From positions 1-43,806 of the forward strand of contig JAUIJZ010000018.1 in assembly GCA_030430715.1 (NCBI GenBank): a DNA stretch of 43,806 nucleotides, given 5' to 3'. This document shows positions 17,091 through 25,537 of the stretch, one piece after another. The position numbers and the translations under genes were made by a program. Every line of letters begins with the position of its first letter. Positions within the stretch are counted from its first letter, which is position 1. The notes beneath the pieces are model-generated. The model worked only from the letters and a program-made list of their open reading frames with translations, ran no database searches and was not told the DNA's origin. This stretch comes from Alphaproteobacteria bacterium (GTDB lineage: Bacteria; Pseudomonadota; Alphaproteobacteria; Caulobacterales; Aquidulcibacteraceae).

Positions 17091-18377
17091 TTATTCGCTT
17101 CTGTCACGTGTGACTGGGGCGCCGCTGTTTTCGCCTGTCGCTTGCTGCAAAGTTGAAGTCTCTTCAAGCTCCGCATTGGCGCCGCGTGTCTCCGCATCGA
17201 CAACGAAGGCCGGAATGGCGCGGACTTCATATTGCGTCGATACGCTGGTGCAGCGTCCTGTGTCGGGATCGCGGTCGCCATCGGCGGCGTCTTGCAGCGC
17301 GCGATACACGCCCTGACAGGTAAAGCCGATCGTGTCGGGCGTGCCGCGCGCGACCTGGAAGCGGAACGGCGTCGGCTCGCCGTTCACGTCGACGGCGTTG
17401 CGGAAGGCGAAATGCGCGTCAAAGACATTATCGATGGGCGCGTATCCGGCCAGAATGCCGTCCAGCGCACCATCGGCGCCAATGGTGAAGCGCACGCGCG
17501 CATGCCGGAGCACGCGTTCCATACGCAAATTCACGAGAACATAACGAAATCGGATGTCGACCGGCTCGGTGGTCAACACGCCATCGACGATGCGGCCGCG
17601 TGCGGTGGCGCGATAGCGCGGGTCTTGGACCGACGCATATGTCGCGTTTGGCAACGGGGTATTGCCTGCGCCAATCTGGATCGGATCGGCATTTGAATAA
17701 ATGCCAAGTTCGACTTCGTCATCATTGCGCAAATCGTCCACGCCGCTGAGCGTGAACAGAAGGCCCCACGAGCCTTGCAGCATTTCCAGTGTGACGCCGA
17801 TTTGCCGCGAGCTCGGCTGATATTGGCGCATGCAGCCGGCTACGCGGATAAGTTGGTTGTCTACGTTGCGCACGCCATTCACGCCGCGAAAATCGTCGTG
17901 CGCGCAGCCGCCTGGCGGGGCGGCTCCGCCCGCGCGCGAGTCCACGCCATCGAGGTCAATGCCTGAGAGCTGAATGTTGCGGCCCACGATATTGCGGTGA
18001 TGCGGGTCGGGCGCGCCCGCGAGCGGGTTCATGCAGATCATCTCGCCGTCGGGGAGCAGCGCCAATTGACGTCCGCCTTGAAGCACGCGGCGGGCGTGAT
18101 CCAAGTCGGACTCGCCGTCACGCTGCTGGCCTTCGGACGTGGCCGAGAAAATTTCGCGATAACTTTTGGGCGCGCCGTTTGGACAGGCGCCGTTTTCGCT
18201 GGCGTCCTGGATCGGCAATGCGTGCTCGAAATAAGTAGCGACGAAGCCGGCTTCGCCATCCTGAACGAAATTGGATTGCCCGACCGCGTTATCGGGGAGT
18301 GCGCTGAACCCTAGCAACACCGCACCCGCGACGGCCAAACCCAGAGCGCTATAGCGCCCCGCAGACCACGCCCGCAT
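17091..18377 (-). CDS. Exported protein of unknown function
   Basis: A 428-residue secreted or periplasmic protein that I do not recognise. The N-terminal region (MRAWSAGRYSALGLAVAGAV, then LLGFSALPDNAVGQ) is a signal peptide with an AVGQ-like end. The mature sequence has about eight Cys (for example NGACPNG, GEMICMNP, GGCAHDD, AGCMRQY, GFTCQGVY, GRCTSVS), consistent with disulfides, several D/N-rich loops (DGDRDPDTGRC) and beta-rich stretches such as VDIRFRYVLVNLRMERVLRHARVRFTIG. The C-terminus is acidic and low complexity. It is the first gene of a pair with the SnoaL-like gene (one base gap). A palindrome-bearing promoter region lies directly upstream. A role cannot be assigned. Confidence 0.75.
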   Translation of the reverse strand: MRAWSAGRYSALGLAVAGAVLLGFSALPDNAVGQSNFVQDGEAGFVATYFEHALPIQDASENGACPNGAPKSYREIFSATSEGQQRDGESDLDHARRVLQGGRQLALLPDGEMICMNPLAGAPDPHHRNIVGRNIQLSGIDLDGVDSRAGGAAPPGGCAHDDFRGVNGVRNVDNQLIRVAGCMRQYQPSSRQIGVTLEMLQGSWGLLFTLSGVDDLRNDDEVELGIYSNADPIQIGAGNTPLPNATYASVQDPRYRATARGRIVDGVLTTEPVDIRFRYVLVNLRMERVLRHARVRFTIGADGALDGILAGYAPIDNVFDAHFAFRNAVDVNGEPTPFRFQVARGTPDTIGFTCQGVYRALQDAADGDRDPDTGRCTSVSTQYEVRAIPAFVVDAETRGANAELEETSTLQQATGENSGAPVTRDRSE

Positions 18378-18393
18378 GTTTCTCTCCCATTGG

Positions 18394-18417
18394 GCGCTCT
18401 CTCTATTATGCGAGCGC
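18394..18417. promoter_or_regulatory. Inverted repeat upstream of the exported-protein/SnoaL operon
   Basis: GCGCTC and GAGCGC are separated by 12 bases containing TATTAT/ATAATA, an A/T-rich core resembling a -10 hexamer on the minus strand. It sits 16 to 40 bases upstream of the start codon of the 428-residue exported protein. It could be an operator over the promoter; the evidence is only symmetry and position. Confidence 0.35.
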
Positions 18418-18544
18418 TCCGCTTATTGGTGCTTACCTTAGGGCGGGATGCTGGGCGCCGCTAGGCGGGCGGGTTCGGTGGGGCGGGCGAGCGCGCGCAA
18501 GGACGCACCCACGAGCCATTGCTTTTTGGCCAAAACAGGCGCAT

Positions 18545-18599
18545 GTCCGGCCTGGGCCATCCGCTCCCAACGGCGGACGCTCATCTGTGAGGATGGGAG
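18545..18599 (+). promoter_or_regulatory. Structured serC leader with a predicted pseudoknot on the ribosome binding site
   Basis: GTCCG (18545-18549) pairs with CGGAC (18574-18578). The loop of this hairpin contains CTCCCA (18564-18569), which is exactly complementary to TGGGAG (18594-18599), the ribosome binding region seven bases before the serC ATG. A competing small hairpin CTCA/TGAG lies at 18580-18591. Together these allow an H-type pseudoknot that hides or frees the ribosome binding site. A cis-regulatory serC RNA motif upstream of serC is known from alphaproteobacteria; whether this is that motif is not established from the sequence alone. Confidence 0.5.
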
Positions 18600-18605
18600 T
18601 AAAGC

Positions 18606-19775
18606 ATGACTCTGCAGAAGCCGGCCACGCGGCCGCAAGACGCCCGTTTTTCTTCGGGACCCACCAAAAAACGCCCTGGCTGGACCTTGAACGCGCTTGA
18701 AGGCGCGGCGCTCGGCCGTTCGCACCGCTCCAAGGCGGGCAAGGGCAAGCTCAAGGAAGCCATCGACCTTACGCGCAAGCTGCTTGAGGTTCCCGCCGAC
18801 TATAGGATCGCCATCGTGCCGGCCTCGGATACGGGCGCGGTGGAGATGGCGATGTGGTCGATGCTGGGCGAGCGCCCGGTCGACGTGTTCGCCTGGGAAA
18901 GCTTCGGCGAGGAATGGGTCACGGACGCCAAGGCGCTCAAGATCGACGCCGAACTGCACGTGGCGCGGCCCTATGGGGCGCTGCCGGATTTCGCCAAGGC
19001 GCGCAAAAACGCTGACATCATCTTCACGCAAAACGGCACCACTTCGGGGGCGAAGGTTCCCAATTGCGATTGGATCGCCGCCGACCGTGAAGGCATCACC
19101 ATCAATGACGCCACCAGCGCCGCGTTCGCGCAGCCGATCGATTGGCCCAAGTGCGACGTGGTCACGTTCTCTTGGCAGAAGGTGATGGGCGGGGAAGCCG
19201 CGCACGGCATGATCATCCTCTCGCCGCGCGCCGTCGCGCGGCTGGAAAGCTTCACGCCAGATCGTCCGCTGCCGAAAATCTTCCGCATGTCGAAGAAGGG
19301 CAAGCTTGACGAGGCTCTGTTCGAAGGCGCCACCATCAACACGCCGTCCATGCTGGCGGTCGAGGATTATCTCGACACGCTGAAATGGGGCGAAAGCATT
19401 GGCGGGCTAAAGGCGCTGCATGCGCGCGCCAACGCCAACGCCAAGGCGCTGAACGATTGGGTAGCGAAGACGCCATGGATCGCCAACCTGGTTGAAGATC
19501 CTGGTTCGCAAACCAACACCGGCGTGTGCCTCAAGGTGATCGATCCGCGCGTGACGTCGCTCAACGAAGAGGCGCAAGCCGAGTTCGCGAAAAAGCTCGC
19601 TTCGCTGCTTGAAAAAGAGGGCGTGGCGCTCGATGCGGCGTCTTACCGCTCGGCTCCTCCGGGACTGCGTATCTGGTGCGGTGCGACCATCGAACAGAGC
19701 GACATCGAAGCGCTCTGCCCGTGGATCGAATGGGCGTTTGAAACGCTCGCCGCCGACCTCGCGAAAGCCGCTTAA
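18606..19775 (+). CDS. serC: Phosphoserine aminotransferase
   Basis: SerC transaminates 3-phosphohydroxypyruvate to 3-phosphoserine, and can serve pyridoxal phosphate synthesis. The 389-residue protein belongs to the alphaproteobacterial subtype: PDARFSSGPTKKRPGW-like start, LGRSHRSKAGKGKLKEAIDL, IVPASDTGAVEMAMWS, TQNGTTSGAKVPN, INDATSAAFAQPIDW, the PLP lysine in TFSWQKVMGGEAAHG (Lys192), and ATINTPSMLAVEDYLDTLKW. The ribosome binding site GGGAG lies within a structured leader. It is followed by serA after a palindromic element; together they perform the first two steps of serine synthesis, and only serB is missing here. Confidence 0.95.
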   Translation: MTLQKPATRPQDARFSSGPTKKRPGWTLNALEGAALGRSHRSKAGKGKLKEAIDLTRKLLEVPADYRIAIVPASDTGAVEMAMWSMLGERPVDVFAWESFGEEWVTDAKALKIDAELHVARPYGALPDFAKARKNADIIFTQNGTTSGAKVPNCDWIAADREGITINDATSAAFAQPIDWPKCDVVTFSWQKVMGGEAAHGMIILSPRAVARLESFTPDRPLPKIFRMSKKGKLDEALFEGATINTPSMLAVEDYLDTLKWGESIGGLKALHARANANAKALNDWVAKTPWIANLVEDPGSQTNTGVCLKVIDPRVTSLNEEAQAEFAKKLASLLEKEGVALDAASYRSAPPGLRIWCGATIEQSDIEALCPWIEWAFETLAADLAKAA

Positions 19776-19781
19776 ACTTAG

Positions 19782-19844
19782 CGTCATCCTGGACGCGCGA
19801 AGCGCAATGCCGAACCCGGAGCTTCGCGCAGTCTCGGAATGACG
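19782..19844. repeat. Intergenic palindromic element (CGTCATCC ... GGAATGACG type)
   Basis: The outer arms CGTCATCC and GGAATGACG are near-perfect inverted repeats, and inside them GCGCGAAGC (19795-19803) is exactly complementary to GCTTCGCGC (19821-19829). The whole 63-base unit forms a long imperfect hairpin. It fills the serC-serA gap and has the look of a dispersed chromosomal repeat; only one copy is visible in this window. It leaves 27 bases for the serA ribosome binding site. Confidence 0.65.
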
Positions 19845-19871
19845 AGCCCATTTTCCGTAAGGAATGCTCTC

Positions 19872-21452
19872 ATGCCTAAAGTTCTGATCTCGGACGAACT
19901 CTCGACCGCCGCCGTTGAAATCTTCAAAAGCCGCGGCGTTGAAGTGGATTTTCAGCCCAAGCTCGGCCCCGACGCGGCCAAGCTGAAGGAAATCATTGGC
20001 CAATATGACGGCCTCGCCATTCGCTCGGCGACCAAGGCCAAGGCCGACATCATCGCCGCCGCGACCAATCTCAAAGTGATTGGCCGCGCCGGCATCGGCG
20101 TTGACAATGTCGACATTCCCGCCGCGACCGCCAAGGGCATCGTGGTGATGAATACGCCGTTCGGCAATTCGATCACTACTGCCGAACACGCCATCGCGCT
20201 GATGTTCGCGGCCGCGCGGCAATTGCCGGCGGCTGACGCCTCGACGCAGGCGGGCAAGTGGGAGAAGAACCGCTTCATGGGCGTAGAGCTCTACGCCAAG
20301 ACACTCGGCCTGATCGGTTGCGGCAATATCGGCTCTATCGTTGCGGACCGCGCGCTTGGCTTGAAGATGAAAGTGATCGCTTACGATCCCTTCCTGTCGC
20401 CGGAACGCGCCATCGAGATCGGCGTCGAGAAGGTGGAGCTGGAAGAGCTGCTGCCGCGCGCCGACTTCATCTCGCTGCACGTGCCGATGACGGACAAGAC
20501 ACGCAACATCCTGTCCAAGGAAAATATCGCCAAGACGAAGAAGGGCGTGATCATCGTCAATGCCGCGCGCGGCGGTTTGGTGGATGAGGCAGCGCTGCGT
20601 GAGGCGCTCGAAAGCGAGCATGTCGCCGCCGCCGCGTTCGACGTGTTCACGGTCGAGCCGGCGAAGGAAAACGTATTGTTCGGCGCGCCGAACTTCATCG
20701 GCACGCCGCACCTTGGCGCTTCGACCAATGAAGCTCAGGAGAATGTGGCGCTGCAGGTCGCCGAGCAGATGGCCGATTATCTGATGACGGGCGCCGTTAC
20801 CAACGCGCTCAACATGCCGTCCATATCGGCGGAGGAGGCGCCGCGTCTCAAGCCGTTCGCAGCCTTGGCGGAAAAGCTGGGCGCGTTCGCTGGCCAGATC
20901 GTCGATGAGGGCCTCGAAGAGGTCGAGATCGAATATGAGGGTGAAGTCACGCGGCTGAACATGAAGCCGCTGACGGCGGCGGCTTTGGCCGGTCTGCTGC
21001 GTCCCTTGCTGCAAGACGTGAATGTCGTTTCCGCGCCGGCTTTGCTGAAGGAACGCGGCGTTTCGCTAAAGGAAGCCACGCGCGATGCGTCGCCGATCTA
21101 TGACAGCCTGATCCGCATCAAAGTGAAGACGGGCGGCAAATGGCGCACGCTGGCGGGCGCCGTTGTCGCGGGCGCGCCGAAGATCGCAGAAGTGAAGATG
21201 ATGCAGCTCGAGGCGCCGTTCCATCCGGCCATGCTGTTCGTCAACAATTCCGACAAGCCGGGCTTTATCGGCGCGCTAGGCACGATGCTGTCTGAGGCGG
21301 GCGTTAATATCGCCACCTTCCACCTTGGCCGTGAAGGCGCCGGCGAAGACGCGATCGCTCTTGTTGGCGTCGATCAGATTGTCTCGGACGATCTGCTCAC
21401 GCGCATCAAGGCGTTGCCGCAAGTGCGCTACGCCAAAGTGCTGAGCTTCTAG
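19872..21452 (+). CDS. serA: D-3-phosphoglycerate dehydrogenase
   Basis: SerA oxidises 3-phosphoglycerate to 3-phosphohydroxypyruvate with NAD+, the first step of serine synthesis. The 526-residue protein is the long type: substrate domain start MPKVLISDELSTAA, GRAGIGVDNVD, Rossmann motif GLIGCGNIGSIVADRALGLK (147-166), NAARGGLVDE, the catalytic His in GTPHLGASTNEAQENVA, an intervening allosteric substrate-binding domain, and a C-terminal ACT domain (about 455-526, NNSDKPGFIGALGTMLSEAG) that usually senses serine. The ATG at 19872 follows AAGGAAT; the earlier in-frame ATG at 19839 lies inside the palindromic element. It is downstream of serC on the same strand, likely one operon. Confidence 0.96.
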   Translation: MPKVLISDELSTAAVEIFKSRGVEVDFQPKLGPDAAKLKEIIGQYDGLAIRSATKAKADIIAAATNLKVIGRAGIGVDNVDIPAATAKGIVVMNTPFGNSITTAEHAIALMFAAARQLPAADASTQAGKWEKNRFMGVELYAKTLGLIGCGNIGSIVADRALGLKMKVIAYDPFLSPERAIEIGVEKVELEELLPRADFISLHVPMTDKTRNILSKENIAKTKKGVIIVNAARGGLVDEAALREALESEHVAAAAFDVFTVEPAKENVLFGAPNFIGTPHLGASTNEAQENVALQVAEQMADYLMTGAVTNALNMPSISAEEAPRLKPFAALAEKLGAFAGQIVDEGLEEVEIEYEGEVTRLNMKPLTAAALAGLLRPLLQDVNVVSAPALLKERGVSLKEATRDASPIYDSLIRIKVKTGGKWRTLAGAVVAGAPKIAEVKMMQLEAPFHPAMLFVNNSDKPGFIGALGTMLSEAGVNIATFHLGREGAGEDAIALVGVDQIVSDDLLTRIKALPQVRYAKVLSF

Positions 21453-21520
21453 GAACTCAAGCGTAATCCCGGCGTTGCCGCTTCACCGGTGGTGCGCCGG
21501 GATGCGTGTTGGGGGCCTAC

Positions 21521-22120
21521 ATGAAACGAAAAATGCTTGGCGCAACCGTTCTGCTGGGCGTTGCTGCGATGGCCGCGCCTGCTCAAGCGAAGATCGAGGA
21601 ATTCCGCGTCGGCACGGTCGGCAATGTGCGCTCCGATCAAGGCGACATCACGGGCGGAAAATACGGCGCGTTGAATGTCGAGTTCGACATCGTGTCGAGT
21701 TCGCCAGATTTTCTGAACATTATCGGTTCGCCGCGTCCTTACGTGTTCGTCTCTGCGCCCACGGCCGAAGACGGCGTGACCTTTGGCGGCGTCGGCCTCT
21801 ATTGGCGCTGGGAATTTGCCGACGGTTGGGCGTTCGAGCCGGGGTTTGGCTACATCATCCACGACGGCGAGATCGACAATCCGTTTCCAGGCAATTCTCC
21901 AGAAGGCATGGCCTTTGAGGCGGAGCACCAATTGCTTGGTTCGCGTGACCTGTTCCGTACCTCGTTCGCGTTGGAGCGCGAAATCGGCGACCGTTTCGCC
22001 GGACAGCTCTATTGGGAGCACATGAGCCATGGTCAAATTTTGGACTCTGGCCGTAACCAAGGTCTTGATTATGTGGGCTTGCGCTTCCTTTACCGCCTCG
22101 ATCCTGACCCCGCCAATTGA
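21521..22120 (+). CDS. PagL-like acyloxyacyl hydrolase, copy 1
   Basis: A 199-residue outer-membrane barrel of the PagL (lipid A 3-O-deacylase) family. The signal peptide is MKRKMLGATVLLGVAAMAAPAQA. The mature part is made of short alternating strands (PRPYVFVSAPTAED, TFGGVGLYWRWEFADGWAFE, GFGYIIHDGEID) ending with the active-site region EHMSHGQILDSGRNQGLDYV. The H-x-S of PagL is here HMS; an Asp 14 residues after the Ser (in QGLDYVG) would take the third catalytic place. PagL removes the 3-O-acyl chain from lipid A. The start is the ATG at 21521, because the earlier in-frame start at 21506 adds only MLGAY. A paralog follows in tandem. Confidence 0.8.
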   Translation: MKRKMLGATVLLGVAAMAAPAQAKIEEFRVGTVGNVRSDQGDITGGKYGALNVEFDIVSSSPDFLNIIGSPRPYVFVSAPTAEDGVTFGGVGLYWRWEFADGWAFEPGFGYIIHDGEIDNPFPGNSPEGMAFEAEHQLLGSRDLFRTSFALEREIGDRFAGQLYWEHMSHGQILDSGRNQGLDYVGLRFLYRLDPDPAN

Positions 22121-22167
22121 GGTGGCCGCGCGACTGGGCTAGCTTTGCGCATTCGCCGGGGGGATTG

Positions 22168-22752
22168 ATGCAGAAAAAGATCGCAGGCTTGGCCGCCATG
22201 GGCGCGGCGCTGATGCTGGCGCCTTCCGCGCGCGCGGATGTTACAGAAGCGCATGTCGGGGTAATGGCGCACAATATCTGCGTCACCAATTGCAAAAACG
22301 CCGACAAGGAAGATGGCCCGAACATCGAAATGCAGCTGTCTTTCGACTCGCCGTCATTCCTGAGCTGGGCGTTCTCGCCCGAACCGTATGTGATGGCGTC
22401 GGTAAGTACGAGCGGCGATACCAGTTTTGGCGGTTTTGGCGTCGAATGGCGCTGGGATTTCGCCGAGGGTTGGGCGTTTGAGCCGGGCGTCGGCTATGTC
22501 GTCCATGATGGCGAATTGGAAAATCCGCATGCGCCGGGCACGCCCGCGGCTGCGGCGTTCGCGGAGGAGCACGTTCAACTCGGCTCGCGCGATTTGTTCC
22601 GCACCTCGCTGGCGCTTACGCGCGACCTGCCGGGGCCGTGGGAAGTGCAAGTGCAATTCGAGCATCTGAGCCACGGCCAGATTCTCGGCTCCGGGCGCAA
22701 TCAGGGCATCGACGAACTCGGCATACGGCTGGGCTATCGTTTCGGCGCGTGA
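22168..22752 (+). CDS. PagL-like acyloxyacyl hydrolase, copy 2
   Basis: A 194-residue tandem paralog of the preceding gene. The signal peptide is MQKKIAGLAAMGAALMLAPSARA. It shares the strand series GDTSFGGFGVEWRWDFAEG, WAFEPGVGYVVHDGELENP, EHVQLGSRDLFRTSLALTRD and the active-site region FEHLSHGQILGSGRNQGIDE with the H-x-S motif intact. Copy 2 has a short insert with two Cys (NICVTNCKNADKED) that copy 1 lacks. The 47-base gap to copy 1 indicates a duplication followed by divergence. Both retain the putative catalytic residues, so both could be active, perhaps on different lipid A positions. Confidence 0.8.
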   Translation: MQKKIAGLAAMGAALMLAPSARADVTEAHVGVMAHNICVTNCKNADKEDGPNIEMQLSFDSPSFLSWAFSPEPYVMASVSTSGDTSFGGFGVEWRWDFAEGWAFEPGVGYVVHDGELENPHAPGTPAAAAFAEEHVQLGSRDLFRTSLALTRDLPGPWEVQVQFEHLSHGQILGSGRNQGIDELGIRLGYRFGA

Positions 22753-22790
22753 GGCCTTAGTCTCCGCGTGGGAGACGCGGGAGGGCAGGC

Positions 22791-24068
22791 GTGACGCGCA
22801 GACTAGCGACATTCTTTTCCGAGCCACGGCCCACGCGCCGTATTCTGGCGCTCGATGGCGGCGGCGTACGAGGCTTTCTGACCATCGAGATTTTGCAGCA
22901 GCTCGAAACCGAGCTGCGCCGGCGCAGTGGCGATCCCAATTATAAACTGGCGCAATATTTCGATCTGATCGGCGGCACCTCGACAGGCTCGATCATCGCC
23001 ACCGGCCTCGCGCTCGGATGGAGCGTGGCCGATGTGTGGGCGGCTTATGAGCTGATCGTGCCGCGCATCTTCTCCAAGGCGACGGGCGTCGGTTTGTTTT
23101 CGCCGCGCTTCAAAAACAAGCCGCTTGCCGACGCGTTTCAGCAATTCTTCGAGGAGCGTGCGCTGGAATCGCCGGACCTTGATACCGGCCTCGCGATTTT
23201 CGCCAAGCGCATGGATCGCGGCAGCGCCTGGATGCTCGTGAACAATCCGGGCTGGGTTTATTACGACAACAAAGAGGCGATCGAGAAACACGCGCCGAAC
23301 CACACGTTCAAACTGCGCAGCATCGTGCAGGCCAGCGCTGCCGCGCCGCATTATTTTCGCGGCGTGAAAATGAAAATCGACAATGTCGCCGATAAAAAGC
23401 GCCTCGACGCGCATTTCGTCGATGGCGGCGTGGCTGGGCTTAACAATCCGGCGCTCGAATTGCTGACCATGGTTCGTGATCCGGCCTACGGTTTCAATTG
23501 GGACCTGGGCGCGGACAAATTGTACCTGCTCTCCGTCGGTACTGGTTGGATACGCAGCATCGACCGCGCCGTCGGCATCATCCCGCGTCTGGCCGAAGGC
23601 CTGTTCATCAAGCAGACTGTGAATGCGCTGCGCGGCATGATCAACGACGTATCGTTGCAGCAGGTGGCGTATCTGCAGGGCCTCGCGCGCACCGATCTGC
23701 CTTGGTACATCAATTCAGAAAAAGAGTACCAGATTGGCAGTCCCTATCTCATCCTGAACGGCCAGCCGCTGCTGCATTATCAGCGCGTCGACGTGCGCCT
23801 GGAGGAAGAGATGGATCGCGGCGGCGCCGTGCTGCCCGAATGCCCCAGCGCGCTTATTCGCCGGACGCTAAAGCGGTCGGAAATCAGCGGCCTTAACGAG
23901 ATCACCAACGCTGATGGCGCCAATCTTAATCTGCTGAAGGAGCTGGGCGAAGCGGCTGGCAAGCGTTTCATCGCCCAGGCGCCGCCCCCGCCGGGCTTTG
24001 ATCCCGCCCCGTGGACGCGCACTGGCGACGCCGCCCCCGCCGGATCGCGCCCGCCGAGCGGGTTTTAG
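22791..24068 (+). CDS. Patatin-like phospholipase
   Basis: A 425-residue lipase of the patatin family, acting on acyl esters of phospholipids with a Ser-Asp dyad. The oxyanion motif is LALDGGGVRGFLTIEIL (GGGVRG at 23-28), the nucleophile elbow is GGTSTGS with Ser64, and the DGG/A catalytic Asp is Asp211 in AHFVDGGVAGLNNP. No signal peptide is evident, so it is cytosolic or is exported by another route. The N-terminus resembles CapV-like patatins of anti-phage systems, but no nucleotide cyclase or ubiquitin-like genes are adjacent, so I do not call it a defence gene. It sits directly after the PagL-like genes (38 bases), which suggests a lipid-remodelling group. The C-terminal 30 residues are Pro-rich and disordered. 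Confidence 0.9.
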   Translation: MTRRLATFFSEPRPTRRILALDGGGVRGFLTIEILQQLETELRRRSGDPNYKLAQYFDLIGGTSTGSIIATGLALGWSVADVWAAYELIVPRIFSKATGVGLFSPRFKNKPLADAFQQFFEERALESPDLDTGLAIFAKRMDRGSAWMLVNNPGWVYYDNKEAIEKHAPNHTFKLRSIVQASAAAPHYFRGVKMKIDNVADKKRLDAHFVDGGVAGLNNPALELLTMVRDPAYGFNWDLGADKLYLLSVGTGWIRSIDRAVGIIPRLAEGLFIKQTVNALRGMINDVSLQQVAYLQGLARTDLPWYINSEKEYQIGSPYLILNGQPLLHYQRVDVRLEEEMDRGGAVLPECPSALIRRTLKRSEISGLNEITNADGANLNLLKELGEAAGKRFIAQAPPPPGFDPAPWTRTGDAAPAGSRPPSGF

Positions 24069-24170
24069 CCGCAGAGCTGCCGATTCGCGGCGGCAGTGCT
24101 TGCTAAGCGGGCGGAAGCAGGCCAGGAAGCAGCACTGCGGCGCGCATCTTTCGCGCCCAGGAGTTCTCGC

Positions 24171-25460
24171 ATGGCAGGGGTCATCGTCGTCGGCGCTCAA
24201 TGGGGCGACGAGGGCAAAGGCAAGATTGTCGATTGGTTGTGCCACCGCGCCGATGTCGTCGTGCGCTTCCAGGGCGGCCACAATGCCGGACACACGCTTG
24301 TGGTCGGAGACACCACCTACAAGCTGGCGCTGCTGCCTTCAGGCGTGGTGCAGGGTAAGCTCTCCATCATCGGCAATGGCGTGGTCGTCGATCCGTGGGC
24401 GCTCACCAGTGAGATCGGCAAGATCGAAGCGCAGGGCGTGAAGATCACGCCGGATAAGCTGGTGCTCTCCGATCAGGCGTGCCTCATCCTGCCGTTCCAC
24501 CGTGACCTCGACGCCGCGCGCGAAGCGCAAGCGGGCGCGTCCTCGATCGGCACCACACAGCGCGGTATCGGCCCTGCTTATGAAGACAAGGTCGGCCGCC
24601 GCGCTTTGCGTGTCGCCGATCTGGCCGACGAAGAAGCCATTGCGTGGAAGATCGACCGTTTGACGGCGCACCATAACGCGCTGCGGCGTGGATTGGGCTT
24701 GGCGGAAATCGATGTCGCGGCGCTGAAGCGCGAACTCGCGGAGATCGCGCCGAAAGTATTGCCATACGCGCAGCCGGCATGGCGCGTGCTGAACGCGGCG
24801 TTTGAAGATTCCAAGCGCGTGCTGTTCGAGGGCGCGCAAGGCATGCTGCTCGACGTCGATCACGGCACCTATCCGTTCGTGACCTCGTCGAACGTGGTGG
24901 CCGGGCAGGCAGCGGCCGGTTCAGGCGTCGGGCCTGGCAAGATCAGTTACGTGCTGGGGCTGGTGAAGGCGTACACGACGCGCGTCGGCGGCGGCCCGTT
25001 CCCCACCGAATTGCACGACGATATCGGCAAGCAGCTCGGCGAATTGGGGCATGAAGTCGGCACCAATACCGGGCGCGCGCGCCGGTGCGGCTGGTTCGAC
25101 GCCGTTCTGGTGCGCCAATCGGTGGCGCTGTGCGGCGCCGATGGCATCGCGCTGACCAAGCTCGATGTGCTCGACACCTTCAAGGAGATCAAAATCTGCA
25201 CGGGCTATAAGCTCGACGGCAAAATGATCGACTACCTGCCGGCCGGCGTGAAGGAGCAGGCCGCGGTTGAGCCGGTTTACGAAACGCTCGAAGGCTGGAT
25301 GTCGCCCACGCGCGGCGTGCGTTCGTCGAAGGATCTGCCGGCCAACGCAATCAAATATGTGCGCCGTATCGAGGAGCTGATCGGCTGCCCGGCGGCGCTG
25401 GTCTCGACCAGCCCTGAGCGCGAGGATGTGATCCTCATGCGTGACCCCTTTAAGGCGTAA
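24171..25460 (+). CDS. purA: Adenylosuccinate synthetase
   Basis: PurA makes adenylosuccinate from IMP, aspartate and GTP in AMP synthesis. The 429-residue protein has [16 protein letters not shown] (catalytic Asp13), [10 protein letters not shown] with His41, [57 protein letters not shown] and KLDVLDTF. The ATG at 24171 gives the standard start [10 protein letters not shown]; the upstream frame lacks conservation. It is preceded by the patatin gene with 102 bases between them. Confidence 0.97.
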   Translation: MAGVIVVGAQWGDEGKGKIVDWLCHRADVVVRFQGGHNAGHTLVVGDTTYKLALLPSGVVQGKLSIIGNGVVVDPWALTSEIGKIEAQGVKITPDKLVLSDQACLILPFHRDLDAAREAQAGASSIGTTQRGIGPAYEDKVGRRALRVADLADEEAIAWKIDRLTAHHNALRRGLGLAEIDVAALKRELAEIAPKVLPYAQPAWRVLNAAFEDSKRVLFEGAQGMLLDVDHGTYPFVTSSNVVAGQAAAGSGVGPGKISYVLGLVKAYTTRVGGGPFPTELHDDIGKQLGELGHEVGTNTGRARRCGWFDAVLVRQSVALCGADGIALTKLDVLDTFKEIKICTGYKLDGKMIDYLPAGVKEQAAVEPVYETLEGWMSPTRGVRSSKDLPANAIKYVRRIEELIGCPAALVSTSPEREDVILMRDPFKA

Positions 25461-25537
25461 GCTGGCAGGCGCCGGGCGCTAGGGAGTTGAGTTGACACCA
25501 TTGCCGACTGCCTATTGCCTATGGGCTGGAGAACGCG

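Noticed and set aside
22791-24068. Patatin as CBASS effector (CapV-like)
   Set aside because: No CD-NTase, no Cap genes or other defence gene is adjacent; the neighbours are PagL-like genes and purA.
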